Source: Ctena decussata (lineage: Eukaryota; Mollusca; Bivalvia; Lucinida; Lucinidae). Taken from it: a DNA stretch of 64,000 nt. Positions 10,701 through 21,624 of this stretch are shown one piece after another. Each line of letters starts with the position of its first letter. The stretch's first letter is position 1. The notes beneath the pieces were generated by a model that was not told the DNA's origin, searched no databases, and worked only from the letters and a program-made list of their open reading frames with translations. The stretch covers positions 76,034,667-76,098,666 of the forward strand of contig OZ022509.1 of assembly GCA_963989385.1 (NCBI GenBank). The letters are read 5' to 3'. The translations under genes were made by a program, and so were the position numbers.

Positions 10701-10980
10701 TCGATTTGTTGTCGATTTCTTCTCAGTCGAGATGCAGAAGTCTGTTGACAGCCGCTGAACTCTTGGAAGCATTTTCCTTAGGTACAATAGTACCTTGTTA
10801 CACGTTTTCTTTTCATTTTACTGTTCGATTTTAATGAGCATTCCAAGACTATATTCCTGTTGTTTGAACACAAAGAAATATGCCAGCTACCCTGGATTAA
10901 CTTGGAAAATTGGCATTTTAATTGTATGCTTCTGCAATTTCAAGTTCTGAGTGAGCATATGTATAGACAATAATAAAATC

Positions 10981-11216
10981 GGCCGCGACACGACAAAACC
11001 ATCAATGTGGTTGTGCGCCCAGCGCAGACTCAGATCAGCCTGGGCATCCGCCCAGTCTGATCAGAATCTTCGCTGTCCGCATAGCGGTAGCTTAGACACT
11101 TAGCTACATTTTGAGCACTAAACGAACAGTCTAATCAAACTGAGCGGATGTCCAGGCTGATCTGAGTCTGTAATAGGCGCACAACCACATTGTTGGTTTT
11201 GTCGTGTCGCGACTCA
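10981..11216. mobile_element. GAGCCGCGACACGAG foldback, copy 4
   Basis: It runs from GGCCGCGACACGACAAAACC to GTCGTGTCGCGACTC and is full length with scattered substitutions in the right arm. Confidence 0.85.
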
Positions 11217-11800
11217 AATGTTCATCATTAGATAGTTGGAATACCTCTTTAGATTCAGTTGAATCAAATTAATTAGTCCTCTAATTGGCTTTAAAACGAA
11301 TTTAAACTCAAGAAAAGCTGAGTCTGGTAGTCTTATTTAATTTGTTAAATTAGTCGTTTAAATTCACCAAACCAGGCAAAAAGCACATATGCCAGCTAAA
11401 AGTACACTTTGATTTATTGTCTTTTGGTTCTGTTTTTTTAAGAAAAGGAGAAACATTCCAAAATTCCTTGTAAACAAACTTTGTTGTTGTAAGTGCAATT
11501 ATGTACCCATGGGAACATAATCTTGTTTTTGCCAATTTTACAAGGGGAGACAACTTTTGTTGTGGCTTTCTATTTGCTTCCCGGGATAACATAGATCCAT
11601 AAAGGAATCGACTCTTAACGGAAAGAATTTGCTCCAACAAAAGCGAATTGACTTCAGTTGAGAAGTGAGAGAAAATGAAAATGGCAGAATAGTTTCGTTT
11701 GAAAATTTTCCAATTCAACAACAGCAAGTAAGTCAGAGGAGATATCATAGGTATTCGATCTCAAAACGGGAGTGTATCTTTCAAACATTACCACAAATTT
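11217..11800. other. Unassigned; holds one dispersed GGGAGACAAC repeat
   Basis: At about 11535-11585, TTTACAAGGGGAGACAAC, TTTTGTTGTGGCTTTC and TTTGCTTCCCGGG are the reverse complement of the unit of the 41.1-41.5 kb minisatellite. The 132-residue minus-strand frame at 11350-11748 reads through this repeat and is not regarded as a gene. Confidence 0.5.
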
Positions 11801-12037
11801 TGAGCCGCGACACGACAAAACCAACAAAATGGTTGTGCGAACAGCGCAGGCTCAGAATGCCTGGGCATCGGCCCGGTCTGATCAGAGTCTTCGCTGTCCG
11901 TATGAAGGAAGCTGAGACTCTTAGCTATCATTTAAGCGATTAGGAAAGATTCTGATCAAACTGTGTGGATGCCCAGGCTGGTCTGAGTCTGCGCTGGCCG
12001 CACAACTACATTGTTGGTTTTCTCGTGTCGAGGCTCA
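11801..12037. mobile_element. GAGCCGCGACACGAG foldback, copy 5
   Basis: Full length from TGAGCCGCGACACGACAAAA to TTCTCGTGTCGAGGCTCA, same orientation as copy 1 (loop AGCTGAGACTCTTAGC). Confidence 0.85.
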
Positions 12038-12070
12038 AGTATGTAAATCCATCTTCGCCTTCGATAAACA

Positions 12071-12127
12071 TTCCAAAAATCTAGACCCGTCTTATAAAAG
12101 GGAATACGGATCTAGATTTTTGGGATT
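12071..12127. repeat. Short inverted repeat
   Basis: CCAAAAATCTAGACCCGT is matched inverted by ACGGATCTAGATTTTTGG with a ~20-nt loop. A small hairpin, possibly a MITE remnant. Confidence 0.55.
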
Positions 12128-12189
12128 GTTTTGGAAGGTACATCCCCGACTTAATCTCGAAGAAATAAAGTGAACGGAAGCATGATATT

Positions 12190-12855
12190 CTACATGTATT
12201 CTATTCTATCTCGTAACCTTACTAGGTCGTTGGGACACCACAGATGACTTTGAAACAATCCCTTTCCACCTTGTCCTGTCTTCAGCTGCCCTATTTGAGT
12301 AGGCAAAATCCATCCCTGTCCACTCTTTAATATTGTCTTCCCACTTTTTCTTCTGTCCACCTCTTCTTCTTTTTCATTTCACTGTGCGCTGTAGAATCGT
12401 CTCAGCTAAACCAAAAGCTATTGAGACGTGGCCAAAGCACCTTAGTTTCCGTTTCTTGACCAGCGTCAGGAGTTCATCATATTTTCCAATGGCTGCTTGG
12501 ATCTTTCTGCGAACCTCTACATTGGTTATATGGTCCATGTACGAAATGTTCAGTAACCTTCGATAACATCTCATCTCAAAGGCCTGCGTTCTTTTCTCTA
12601 ACTCTGCTGTCAAGGTGCACGATTCACAGGCATACAGAAATATGGAAATGACAAGGAGCGCATACGTTTCACCTTTGATCCAAGAGATATGTTGTTATCT
12701 CTCTAAATTGGTTTCAGCTTGGTCAGAGCTGAAGTGGCTTGTGCAATCCTTGAGAGAACATCCTGGTTTGAGCCATCATCTGAGACAACTGCTCCAAGGT
12801 ATTTGAAGCTTGTTACGGTACCCAGCTTCTGCCCTTTTACCTTGATCTCCCATGC
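12190..12855 (-). pseudogene. LINE 3' end: C-terminal reverse transcriptase fragment
   Basis: Minus-strand reading gives the C-terminal part of a non-LTR retrotransposon polyprotein. FKYLGAVVSDDGS lies near 12800. ELEKRTQAFEMRCYRRLL then ISYMDHITNVEVRRKI span 12613-12470, KKRKLRCFGHV follows near 12440, and a terminal KWEDNIKEWTGMDFA segment ends near 12190. These are typical post-RT motifs of arthropod and mollusc endonuclease/RT elements. The frame breaks at least twice (near 12615-12690) and no catalytic domain is present, so it is a 5'-truncated dead copy. The 3' end finishes in an ATAGAATAGAATA-type tail. Another copy of the same 3' end lies at 24.42-24.77 kb. Confidence 0.8.
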
Positions 12856-13318
12856 ATGCAAGTTGGTTTAAAAGTAGAAATGTTTGATTCTTGAAGTAGT
12901 AAAATTGAGCGATCAGCTGAAGCAACATAAGACGACAGCGGTTAAAGATCCGGGATTAAAACAGTTGTATGCATATACCATCTGACAGGAATCCGTTGAA
13001 TGAATCAAAAGGTCCTACATACTCATATGGAAGGAAATGTCACAAGACAGTCGCCTACATTGATATTGTTTTCGTTTTAGCATTTCAGCTGGCCTTATAA
13101 ACGTTTCTAAATAGTCTTAAATTGCTTTGACTCCAATTGTATCAGAGGAAGATATTTAGTGACCGCAAAATAATTGTTTAACCACGCTGTCTGTGACCTG
13201 AACTTATGTAAGAAACCACAAAAAGATAAAGATCATGCCAGACAGAGAGTCACAATAATTTGAAAAATGCGCCGTTATGTAGATATCTTTTTTTTGTCCA
13301 AAACAGTTTTATATATGG
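12856..13318. other. No feature recognised
   Basis: AT-rich spacer between the LINE fragment and the 48-bp minisatellite. Confidence 0.45.
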
Positions 13319-13955
13319 TATGAGCCGTAACGAGAGAAAATAGCTCATCTTGCGCATTCGCATTTTCAGATCACATCTATCTTAGCATGAGCTCAGGTTG
13401 CGCATTCGCCATTTCACATCTCATCTATCTCATTATGAGATCATCTTGCGCATTCGCATTTTCAGATCACATCTTAGCATGAGGACATCTTGCGCATTCG
13501 CATTTTCAGATCTCATCCTTCTTAGCATGAGATCATCATGCACATTCGCATTTTCAGATCTCACCTATCTTAGCATGAGGACATCTTGCGCATTCGCATT
13601 TTCAGATCACATTTATCTAAGCATGAGATCATCTTGCTTATTCGTATTTTCAGATCACATCTATGTAAGCATGAGCTCATCTTGCGCATTCGCATTTTCA
13701 GATTTCATCTATCTGAGCATGAGATCATCTTGGCTATTCGTATTTTCAGATCACATCTATGTAAGCATGAGCTCATCTTGCGCATTCGCATTTTTAGATT
13801 ACATCTACCTTAGCATGAGCTCATTTTGCATATTCGTATTTTCATATCTCATTTATCTTAGCATGAGATCATCTTGCGCATTCCATTCGCATTTTCAGAT
13901 TACATATAATTTAGCATGAGATCATCTTGCGCATTTTCAGATCACATCAATGAAA
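13319..13955. repeat. 48-bp tandem minisatellite, about 12 units
   Basis: Units begin GAGATCATCTTGCGCATTCG, continue CATTTTCAGATCACATCTATC and end TTAGCAT. Unit starts near 13389, 13437, 13481, 13529, 13577, 13625, 13673, 13721, 13769, 13817 and 13865 give a 48-bp period, with one 44-bp and one 53-bp variant. Because 48 is divisible by three, one frame stays open for 173 codons (13398-13919) and reads as a 16-residue repeat like MRSSCAFAFSDHIYLS. I treat that frame as a by-product. The array starts directly after TGAGCCGTAACGAGAGAAAA, a degenerate terminus of the GAGCCGCGACACGAG foldback. Confidence 0.9.
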
Positions 13956-14350
13956 AGGCGAATGCGCAAGACGACCCCATATCTGGATCTGGAAGTGTTG
14001 GCATATTAAGCTAGCGGGCGGTCTGAGTCCGAATTTTACTGGAGGCAGAAATTTTACACATCGCTTCAGAGATTTCTAAAGATACAACAGAACTTTAATC
14101 GGAATAATCGACTGTGCATTCTGGTCTGAATCTTTGCTGGTTGCGCATACTATCATGTTCTTTCCTAGGAAACTCCAAAATAAGGTGTATGGATATACTT
14201 ACAAGGGAGACAACTGTTATTTTCAGTTTGGCCTCACCTCCAAACTGGGGCTAACTCTCTAAGGAAGAAATTTGTTCTTGGAGGTTTATAGTCACAATGT
14301 GACGGTGACCAGCCGTCAGTTACTGGTGATGGAAGTCATACTAATATAAC
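13956..14350. other. Unassigned; one GGGAGACAAC fragment
   Basis: ACTTACAAGGGAGACAAC near 14199 is a short copy of the repeat amplified at 41.1-41.5 kb. Otherwise nothing is recognised. Confidence 0.4.
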
Positions 14351-14562
14351 TGAGCCGCGACACGAGAAAACCAACAAACTGGTTTTGCGCCCTGTGCAGA
14401 CTCAGATCAGCCTGAGCATCCGCCCATTCTGATCAGAGTCCGCTTTGCGCTTAAAAGGTAGCCAAGGGTCCAAGCTAGCTCCACGCGGACAGCGAAGACT
14501 ATGCTCCGACTGGACGGATGTCCAGGCTGATCTGAGTCTGTGTTTTCTCGTGTCGCGGCTCA
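14351..14562. mobile_element. GAGCCGCGACACGAG foldback, copy 6
   Basis: It runs from TGAGCCGCGACACGAGAAAA to TTCTCGTGTCGCGGCTCA. The right arm lacks the CGCTGGGCGCACAACCA segment, so it is about 30 bp short. Confidence 0.85.
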
Positions 14563-14904
14563 TATGTATACACAGCATGTATAAATGTCTTTGAAGTTGT
14601 CAGATCTAAGCTAAACTATAGATCTGGAGTCTGTTGCTGCTTCATTAGTGAGCTAATCAAGTATTTTATAATTTAACATACACATGAAATACTCTAAAGA
14701 AATTTCTTCTAATTAATATCTCCATGTCTAGACTTAGGTAGGCGTAATTCTTTGGCATCGCTGAATCCTCAGTGCATCAAATGTAGAACAAGTGTATTGC
14801 GCCACGCCAAGAGAAAGTTTGTGGCAGCCAAGACTAGCAATCGCGTAGATACGAATAATGCTGATTTTAGAACGACTTTGCGAAGCTTATGCAATACCCT
14901 TCAT

Positions 14905-15640
14905 GTTCGTCCGTGGGTGATCTACTGAAAGCAGTGATGCATATTGGCCCATGACCTAGATTTAACGGTTGACTGAACATAGAAACAATATCCACCTGTT
15001 GCGCTTAGCTAAGTTTCTAAGTAACCATAAGCGCTAGAGTCTTCAAACTTGTTCCATATATACATCTGGGAAAGATCTACTGAAATCTGTGAAGCACATC
15101 GGGCCATGACATACACTTAACGATTGACTGAATATAGAATAAAATACTCACCTGTTGTGTTTAGCTCAGTTTCCAAGTACCCACAAGGACTAGAGACTTA
15201 AAACTTGCTCAATAGATAATCTGATGAAGATCTACTGAAACCAGCAATGTATATTGTGCCATGACCTTTTTTTCGTGGTTGATTGAACATAAAAAATATT
15301 CACCTGTTGCGTTTAGCTCAGTTTCTAAGTAACCGCAAGGATAGGGATGTTGGGGATAGGTTTGGGATCTGATTCAGTCAGTTCCTGAAGTATAGTTACT
15401 CTTATATTTAAACTTACTCCAAGGGTACGCCTGGGAAAGATCTACTAGCACAGTGATGCATATTGGGCCATGACCTATATTTCACTATTGATTGAACATA
15501 GAAAAAAATCATCTGCTGCATTTAGCTCAGTTTCTAAGTAACCGCAAAGGCTAGAGTCTTTAAACTTGCTCCATAGATTCTTCTAAGAAATATCTACTGA
15601 AAGCAGCGATGCAATTTGGGCAGTGAGCTGTATTTACGGT
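14905..15640. repeat. ~155-bp satellite, about 5 units
   Basis: GATCTACTGAAA recurs at 14919, 15074, 15229, 15439 (degenerate) and 15591. Each unit continues CATATTGGGCCATGACCTA, GATTGAACATAG, CACCTGTTGCGTTTAGCTCA and GTTTCTAAGTAACC. The spacing is about 155 bp except for one ~55-bp insertion in the third unit. No coding potential. It abuts the next array. Confidence 0.85.
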
Positions 15641-16445
15641 CCATTAGTTTTTCCTTAATCTCCAACACTATTTTATGTAAGAACATGATTGCTTGGGATA
15701 ATGACTTAGTATGACCCGAAGGTAAACCTCAAACTAGTAGGTCATAGTGACCTATATTTCATGGTCCAGTGTTTTTTCCTTATATTTTGAAGACTATCTC
15801 ATTTACAATAATGACTGCTTGGAATAATGACTCAATATGACGCAAAGCTTGATCTCAAACAGTACTTCACATTGACCTATATTTCATCGTCCAGTGATTT
15901 TGCCTTATATCTTGAAGACTATTTGATGCACGAACATGATTCTTGAGATAATGACTCAGTATGATCTAAAGTCTGACCTCAAATTAACAATTGGACACAT
16001 TAACCTATATTTCATGGTCCAGTGATTTTGCCTTATATTTTGAAGACTGTTTGATGTACAAACATGATTGCTTGGTATGACTCAGTATGGGCCAAAGTTT
16101 ACCTGTAGCTAGCAGTGGGTCACATCGACCTTTATTCTATTGTCCAGTGATTTTGCCTATATCGTGAAGACTTTTTGATGCACGAACTTGGGATAATGAC
16201 TCATTGCTTGGGATAATGACTCACTGTAACCCAAAGTTTGACCTCAAACAAACAACAGGTCACACTGACCTACATTTCATGGTCCAGTGGTTTTGCCTTA
16301 TTTCTTGAAGACTTAGATGTATTAACATGATTGCTTGCAATGACTCAGTGACCGGATGTTTGACCTCAAAGAAACAGTAGGTCACAGTGACCTACATATT
16401 CATGGTCCAGTGATTTTGCCTCATATGTTGTAACACTATATCACT
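15625..16445. repeat. ~125-bp satellite with AGGTCAnnnTGACCT sites, about 7 units
   Basis: Units carry TTTCATGGTCCAGTGATTTT, GCCTTATATTTTGAAGAC, GATTGCTTGGGATAATGACT and CAAAGTTTGACCTCAAA. GGTCC anchors at 15639, 15763, 15888, 16016, 16141, 16281 and 16404 give a period near 125 bp. Three units contain an exact palindromic AGGTCAnnnTGACCT (15739, 16257, 16379) at the same point. Others have one to three changes. The motif equals the consensus estrogen-type nuclear receptor response element. Confidence 0.88.
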
Positions 16446-17022
16446 GATTTAACCTATACTTCGGTTAATGGCCTTTTGTTGACTTCTCCATATGATATAT
16501 AATCAGCTTGGATGAAAAAAAAACTTTTTAGTGTTGCAGGCGTAAATTTATCCTCTTTTTTTTTTGTTATTATTATTTTTTTTTCGCCTTGAGCGTTATG
16601 TTGTGGCGCTGTATGATAACTGAATGACAATGCAAGGATCTTCTGCGATCATTTCTAAATTATGTCAATATTCCCATCTCATAGTTTACATGTAACATTT
16701 TTTATTATATTATTATTTGTAGAGATAAATGTCGTCGTCTACTTGTTGGCACGTTAAGAATTATAGAGACGATCAGTATCTTCTAAATTTCGCCAATAAT
16801 CCTATCTCCACGAATGTCGTCTGCAGCACGGATGACTGATTATTAACTCGAGACTGTTTGCGAGTGCTGCAATTTGTGACTTGGTTCTCTGGAGAAATTC
16901 TTCGCTTTATTTTCTCATCCGCTAAATCAGATCACGTATGAAGTGGAAAATGAGAACTTGATTACTTGCGATGTCAGGACACAGTTGTTTTTCTCACATA
17001 AGAAGGAAGAATTAGGCACTGT
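16446..17022. other. No feature recognised
   Basis: AT-rich spacer with a T-rich stretch near 16555-16585. Confidence 0.45.
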
Positions 17023-17265
17023 ATATGAGCCGCGACACGAGAACACCAACAAAGTGGTTGTGCGTACGGCGCAGACTCAGATCAGCCTGGGCATACGCAA
17101 AGTCTGATAAGAGTCTTCGCTTTCGCTTAGAGGGTAGCCAAGGGTCTAAGCTACCTCCTTGCGGACAGCGAAGACTCTAGTCAGATTGGGCGAATGCCCA
17201 GGCTGATATGAGTCTGCGCTGGGCTCACAACCACTTTGTTGGTTTTCTCGTGTCGCGGCTCATAT
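17023..17265. mobile_element. GAGCCGCGACACGAG foldback, copy 7
   Basis: Full-length copy bounded by ATATGAGCCGCGACACGAG and CTCGTGTCGCGGCTCATAT. Opposite loop orientation to copy 1. It forms a tandem unit with copy 8. Confidence 0.88.
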
Positions 17266-17347
17266 GCATTCTTTCTCATCTAGGACTGCAAAGGACTTGG
17301 CATGATAAGGCCTATATTATAAAAGTTCTAAAGTGTATAAATAAGAA

Positions 17348-17733
17348 AGTTCCTACATAGAATATAGCAGCAAACAAAAAAATCAACTAGTTCTTGCTTC
17401 AAATATTTGAGCCGCGACACGAGAAAACCAACAAAGTGGTTATGCGCAAAGCTCAGACTCAGATCAGCCTGGGAATCCGCCCAGTCTGATCGGAGTCTTC
17501 GCTGTCCACATGGAGGTTGCTTTTACCCTTAGCCACCTTTTGAGTGCTTAGCAAAGAGTCTGATCAAACTGGGCGGATGCACAGGCTGATCTGAGTATGC
17601 GCTGAGCGCACAACCACTTTGTTGGTTTTCTCGTGTCGTAGCTCAAAAAGCTCTGTTGAAATATTGAAATGTATACAAGTTCCAACATAGAATGTAAAAG
17701 CAAACACAAAATTAACCAGTTGCTTCAAATATT
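17348..17733. repeat. Foldback copy 8 between duplicated flanks
   Basis: Copy 8 (17408-17645, TGAGCCGCGACACGAG to CTCGTGTCGTAGCTCA) lies between two copies of a ~57-bp sequence. AGTTCCTACATAGAATATAG through TTGCTTCAAATATT is at 17348-17406, and AGTTCCAACATAGAATGTAA through TTGCTTCAAATATT at 17678-17733. With copy 7 upstream, the order foldback, flank, foldback, flank implies a tandem duplication of element plus flank. Confidence 0.8.
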
Positions 17734-19180
17734 CGACTGTGTCTTTTATCTTGAATATGAGACGTTCTCAGTTAAGCTGGGCCATTAGCTATTAAATTTG
17801 TCCTTCGTATTACCTTTCTTTTAATTACAAAATAGCGGTCCTGTTTACCCTCTGACAAGTAGCCCTCTGTCTAAAGAAGTAGTTAAAAGTACCAAGACAT
17901 GCATGCGTTTTGTTAGACATTTTTAACACTGGTTGGAATAATGATACCCTGGTTTAAAAGGCGACGTTTTTAAATGTCGCAATATTGCCGTTGCATAAAT
18001 ATGAACGCCGCACGGCTAAAAAAGATAAATCACTGCTTAAAATCGAGTTCCATTATTAAATTCAGGTGATGTCTTACATATTTTCCCGCTTAAACAAAAT
18101 CTAAAGGGTAGTTTTTGCTACGAAATGAGACTGGGAACTGATGTCGCAAATTTTATGTAACCTACGTCACAGCGGTAAATTCATGATACATGTATTAACT
18201 AAAGTGGCCCAGCATCATAAAACTTACAAGATCACACGAAGAAATATGTGCTCCTCAATATTTTATATCATTTGTGCAAATTTGCTCAATTTTGTATATT
18301 TTACTCGACTTCAAAGTATATTACCCCAGCATTTTTCTGTAAGAATGTAACCTTAGGTCATGGGCTTTTCTTAAAACTGAGCAAAGCAATCGCTCTGAAA
18401 CTGATGTGCAAACTCCTGCCTAGTAACAGCTACAAGATGGTGCGCTTAGATTTCATGCACTGAAACATTAAATGGTATAAAAACGTTACAAAGTGTGTAC
18501 TGTAACCTACGTCACACGTAACCTACGTCACAACGTCACTAAGACCACGTTTTGAAAGCGTTGACGTCATTAGATTAAGCAGCGCTTCATAGAAAATCCC
18601 TTTCTTCCAAAAAAGCAAAGAAAAACTTTTTAAATTGAAACCAGCCAAAATAATCAAATGTCAGTAGATTAGTAAATATGCAATGCTACGCATGTCGAAG
18701 AAATCGTATGCGACATCGTCTTTCAACGTATCTGAATAACGTCATGAAATATGCCATTTCTAATTGTTAGGGTATGTCTCTAATCATGGTTGGTATTCCA
18801 TAATCTAAAACTATTATCTGAAAATATTATAAAGCAATGAGCATTATGGTCGTGTGTTTTTTCTTGAATTCTGGAATGGTTATATATATGGCCATTTTTG
18901 TCCGCGAATGGCCCAGCTTAACTGAGAACGTCTCATATACCCAAGCTGATTTTGACGAAAATGAGTTCGGTAGCCGTTGCTGCTTTCAAAATATGCAAGC
19001 CCGACCTCTTGCTCATTTTTTATTTTGACATGTTTACATGTCCTAACATATTAAATGTGCTACAGGTCGGGCTCTATGTTTAATTTTAACTTTTTGATAC
19101 CAAAATTGGAGCTTCAGGAACATTTACCGGTCTTCTCAACATAAAAATGCCCATATCTCTGCTAACAGACAAAATAAACA
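17734..19180. other. Unassigned; a small MITE at 18996-19070
   Basis: Most of it is AT-rich with nothing recognised. AAGCCCGACCTCTTGCTCATT near 18996 is matched inverted by AAATGTGCTACAGGTCGGGCT near 19070. This is the same family as the element at 27.84-27.95 kb. ACCTACGTCAC is repeated near 18159, 18506 and 18521. Confidence 0.5.
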
Positions 19181-19423
19181 TATGAGCCGCGACACGAAAA
19201 AACAAACAATGTGGTTGTGTGCCCAGTGCATACTCAGATCAGCCTTTGCATCAAACCAGTCTGTTCAGACTCTTCGCTAAGCGCTTAAAGGGTAGCTAAG
19301 GGTCTAAAGCCACCTGCATGCGGACAGCAAAGAATCTGATCAGACTGGGCGGATGCCCAGGCTGAACTGAGTCTGCGCTGGGCGCACAACCACTTTGTCG
19401 TTTTTCTCGTGTCGCGGCTCAAT
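19181..19423. mobile_element. GAGCCGCGACACGAG foldback, copy 9
   Basis: Full length from TATGAGCCGCGACACGAAAA to TCTCGTGTCGCGGCTCAATA, loop opposite to copy 1. Confidence 0.85.
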
Positions 19424-19796
19424 ATGTTATGCGTATTCATTTTCTTAGCCAGGACACAAGGAATAATTTGGAACCCATTTTGATTTGATATGTTGAAAGT
19501 TTTGGCTAGCATCTCTGGGCTTGCAAACTTAAGTGGGCGGGGTATCCGAACAGGCCTTGTGCAGAGCACAGCTAGTTAGCAGTGCCATCACCGTTTATAG
19601 AGATCTATTCATGATAGTATATATGTTAAACACTATCAGACAATGTGCCGATGAACAGAACGATAAGTCTGCTTACAGTTTTGACGGGATTATGCCCCTT
19701 TGTATTTTTCGAAAAGAAATTTTGTATCACTTTTGTATCCGCTTCTTATCTTTTAAATCATTTAAAATTTGTTCCTGATATTTTGTGTAAAGAGGT

Positions 19797-19994
19797 GGAT
19801 GGATGATTTGCGATTTCATGTCTTTTGTAACAGTATTTCAGTCATATCAGGACGATGGGTTGGTGATAATCAAAGGCTGTACGCAATCAAACCCTGTTCA
19901 TGATTGAAAATATTATCGCCGTCTGAAGGGTCCGAACCCTGGACCGCTAGATCAGCAGGTCAGCGCTGAACCTACTGAGTTATCGGCGGTCCTA
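19797..19994 (-). mobile_element. SINE family 2 (tRNA-derived), minus copy
   Basis: The minus-strand head at about 19992-19922 has an A-box-like TAACTCAGTAGG and a B-box-like GGGTTCGGACCC. The body carries the family landmarks CAGCCTTTGATTATC and GATATGACTGAAATACTG. It ends in a CATCCATCC-type tail (plus-strand GGATGGATG at 19797). Same family as 52.35 and 57.06 kb. Confidence 0.8.
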
Positions 19995-20229
19995 GCATAT
20001 GGAGAAAAGGCACCGTAAGCCTACGTTTAATTTTGACCGAAGGATCCCCGTTTGTATATTTATTGCAGTGTTTTTATGTCTGCTCCCTAACTTTTACACG
20101 TACATTGTATACGATTTTGGTTTGATACTTTGCACAAGCATAAGGCACTGTCAGACAATGTACAGAGACTCTACTTGCAGTTTTGACAGAATAATGTGCT
20201 TTGTATATTTATATCTGACTCACTGTTGA

Positions 20230-20778
20230 AGATTTCAGTTACTGACAAAGTTCTGTCACCTCTTGTTTCCTTTCCTACTTTAAACCCCCAGCAGGCGTAT
20301 ATTGCCCCGCTCAGCGGAGCTCCTGTTTTTATAAAAACATCGAAGTACTAGTGAACATGACTTTTTTAATTTAGAAATAATAGTACAGTATAAATCTGTG
20401 AACTTTGTACATGTACCCATGGATATGTCCACTTTTGCCACCGCGAACGGAATAGGATTTTCAAATTCTGATATTCCGTATGCCACATTAATAAATTTAT
20501 GCTGATATACTTGTAATACCCTGTACAGACTTAAGCCGAAAGCAGAGCAGAGTTGTTGTTTCTGAGGAAGAAGCTGGATCGGGACCCGATAAAACGCACC
20601 ACAAAATCGACTGTCAACTTCGAAATGCCATAACTTCATAATATTCAAAAAGGTTTTGACAGTAAAAGGCAAGCAACGCGCTTTGTTCGCCACCATGAGA
20701 TGACAATAGTACAACACGCAATATTAATGTATAACAAAAATTTAAAAGGGGCCAACATATCTCTTGACCCCAAGTAAT
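20230..20778 (-). other. Interspersed repeat overlapping a 145-codon frame
   Basis: The segment 20239-20335 (TCTTGTTTCCTTTCCTACTT, then GCGTATATTGCCCCGCTCAG, CGGAGCTCCTG) is the inverse of a stretch at 24905-24995. The minus-strand frame 20280-20717 begins outside the repeat but ends in it (SSAERGNIRLLGV). I do not recognise any domain in the frame. It has no signal peptide or clear low-complexity, and could be chance or a small unknown exon. Confidence 0.3.
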
Positions 20779-21107
20779 CTACACTGTAAAAAAATTCTGT
20801 AGATTTTACGGTAGAATAACTGGAAACCGGCTGCCAGTCCTTTTCCCGTTATTTTTACGGACGTTTGCCTGTAAGACATTGTTTGAAATCACGAAATGGA
20901 AGTTTTATGTTAACTTGGCGCACTCGAAAATAACTTTGTATTGTTGAAGGGCTATCTGACCAAAACGACACCTGCTCTATTCTGGCCCACTCAGCTTGAT
21001 GTTTCCTGCAATGTTTACTGGCGCCCGTAAAAATAACGGTAAAAGGACTGGCAGCTGGTTGCCAGTTATTTTACCGTAAAATCTACCGGTTTTTTTTAGC
21101 AGTGTAG
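20779..21107. mobile_element. MITE with ~95-bp inverted arms (CTACACTGTAAAAAAA)
   Basis: CTACACTGTAAAAAAATTCTG and GTAGATTTTACGGTA...AATAACTGG run to CCCGTTATTTTTACGG (about 20866). They are matched inverted from CCGTAAAAATAACGG (about 21026) to CTAAAAAAAACC / CAGTGTAG ending at 21107. The terminal TA could be the target duplication. 329 bp, no coding capacity. Confidence 0.8.
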
Positions 21108-21624
21108 ATACTTTAAGCATAAAAACATCTAGCCAGATAAAGTAAAAAATGTTGTCAAAATAGATCAAGAATGCAGCGAATGACATCTAGAATCTCAAAG
21201 TTTTCAATGGAACATGCCTTCAGACCCTCTAGAAGTCTTCAGAGCTCACAACATTTTGCCCCCGCGACCCACACGCCCTTCACCAATATCCAATATTGAA
21301 AATAGTCCGACGCCTAAGTTGATGGCATTTCATGAGGGAATGAAGGTCAGTGGTTTTAGGATAAGAACAATCTCCAGCTTCCACGTAAAAAAACCCATGC
21401 CATTTTTGCCAGATATAGCTTCCCTTTTCAATGGAGGCCTACTTTCAAAGGAATGAATTTGTTTCTTCTCTAACATTAGAGATATTCATGGTACCTTGTT
21501 ATGTCAATATAGGTCTATCTTATGATTCGCCGACTTCTGTCATAATGGATTTATCATTGCCAAAGAAAATGTCTGTTTTGTATAATGCCAAGGTTCATAT
21601 TACAACACATTGCTATACACCAGT
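21108..21624. other. No feature recognised
   Basis: Short overlapping frames at 21214-21664 (+) show no family resemblance. Confidence 0.4.

Noticed and set aside
11350..11748. 132-codon minus-strand protein gene
   Set aside because: Part of the frame is a translation of the dispersed GGGAGACAAC repeat (the same peptide appears at 34.5 and 41.2 kb). No known domain.
13389..13955. A CRISPR-like array or a repetitive protein gene
   Set aside because: Repeats are contiguous with no unique spacers, so not CRISPR. The 173-codon frame follows from a 48-bp period, has no start context, and is broken by 44- and 53-bp unit variants at the edges.
20280..20717. 145-codon minus-strand protein gene
   Set aside because: The C-terminal part lies in an interspersed repeat also at 24.9 kb, and no domain or splice context was recognised. 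Kept only as a low-confidence note.
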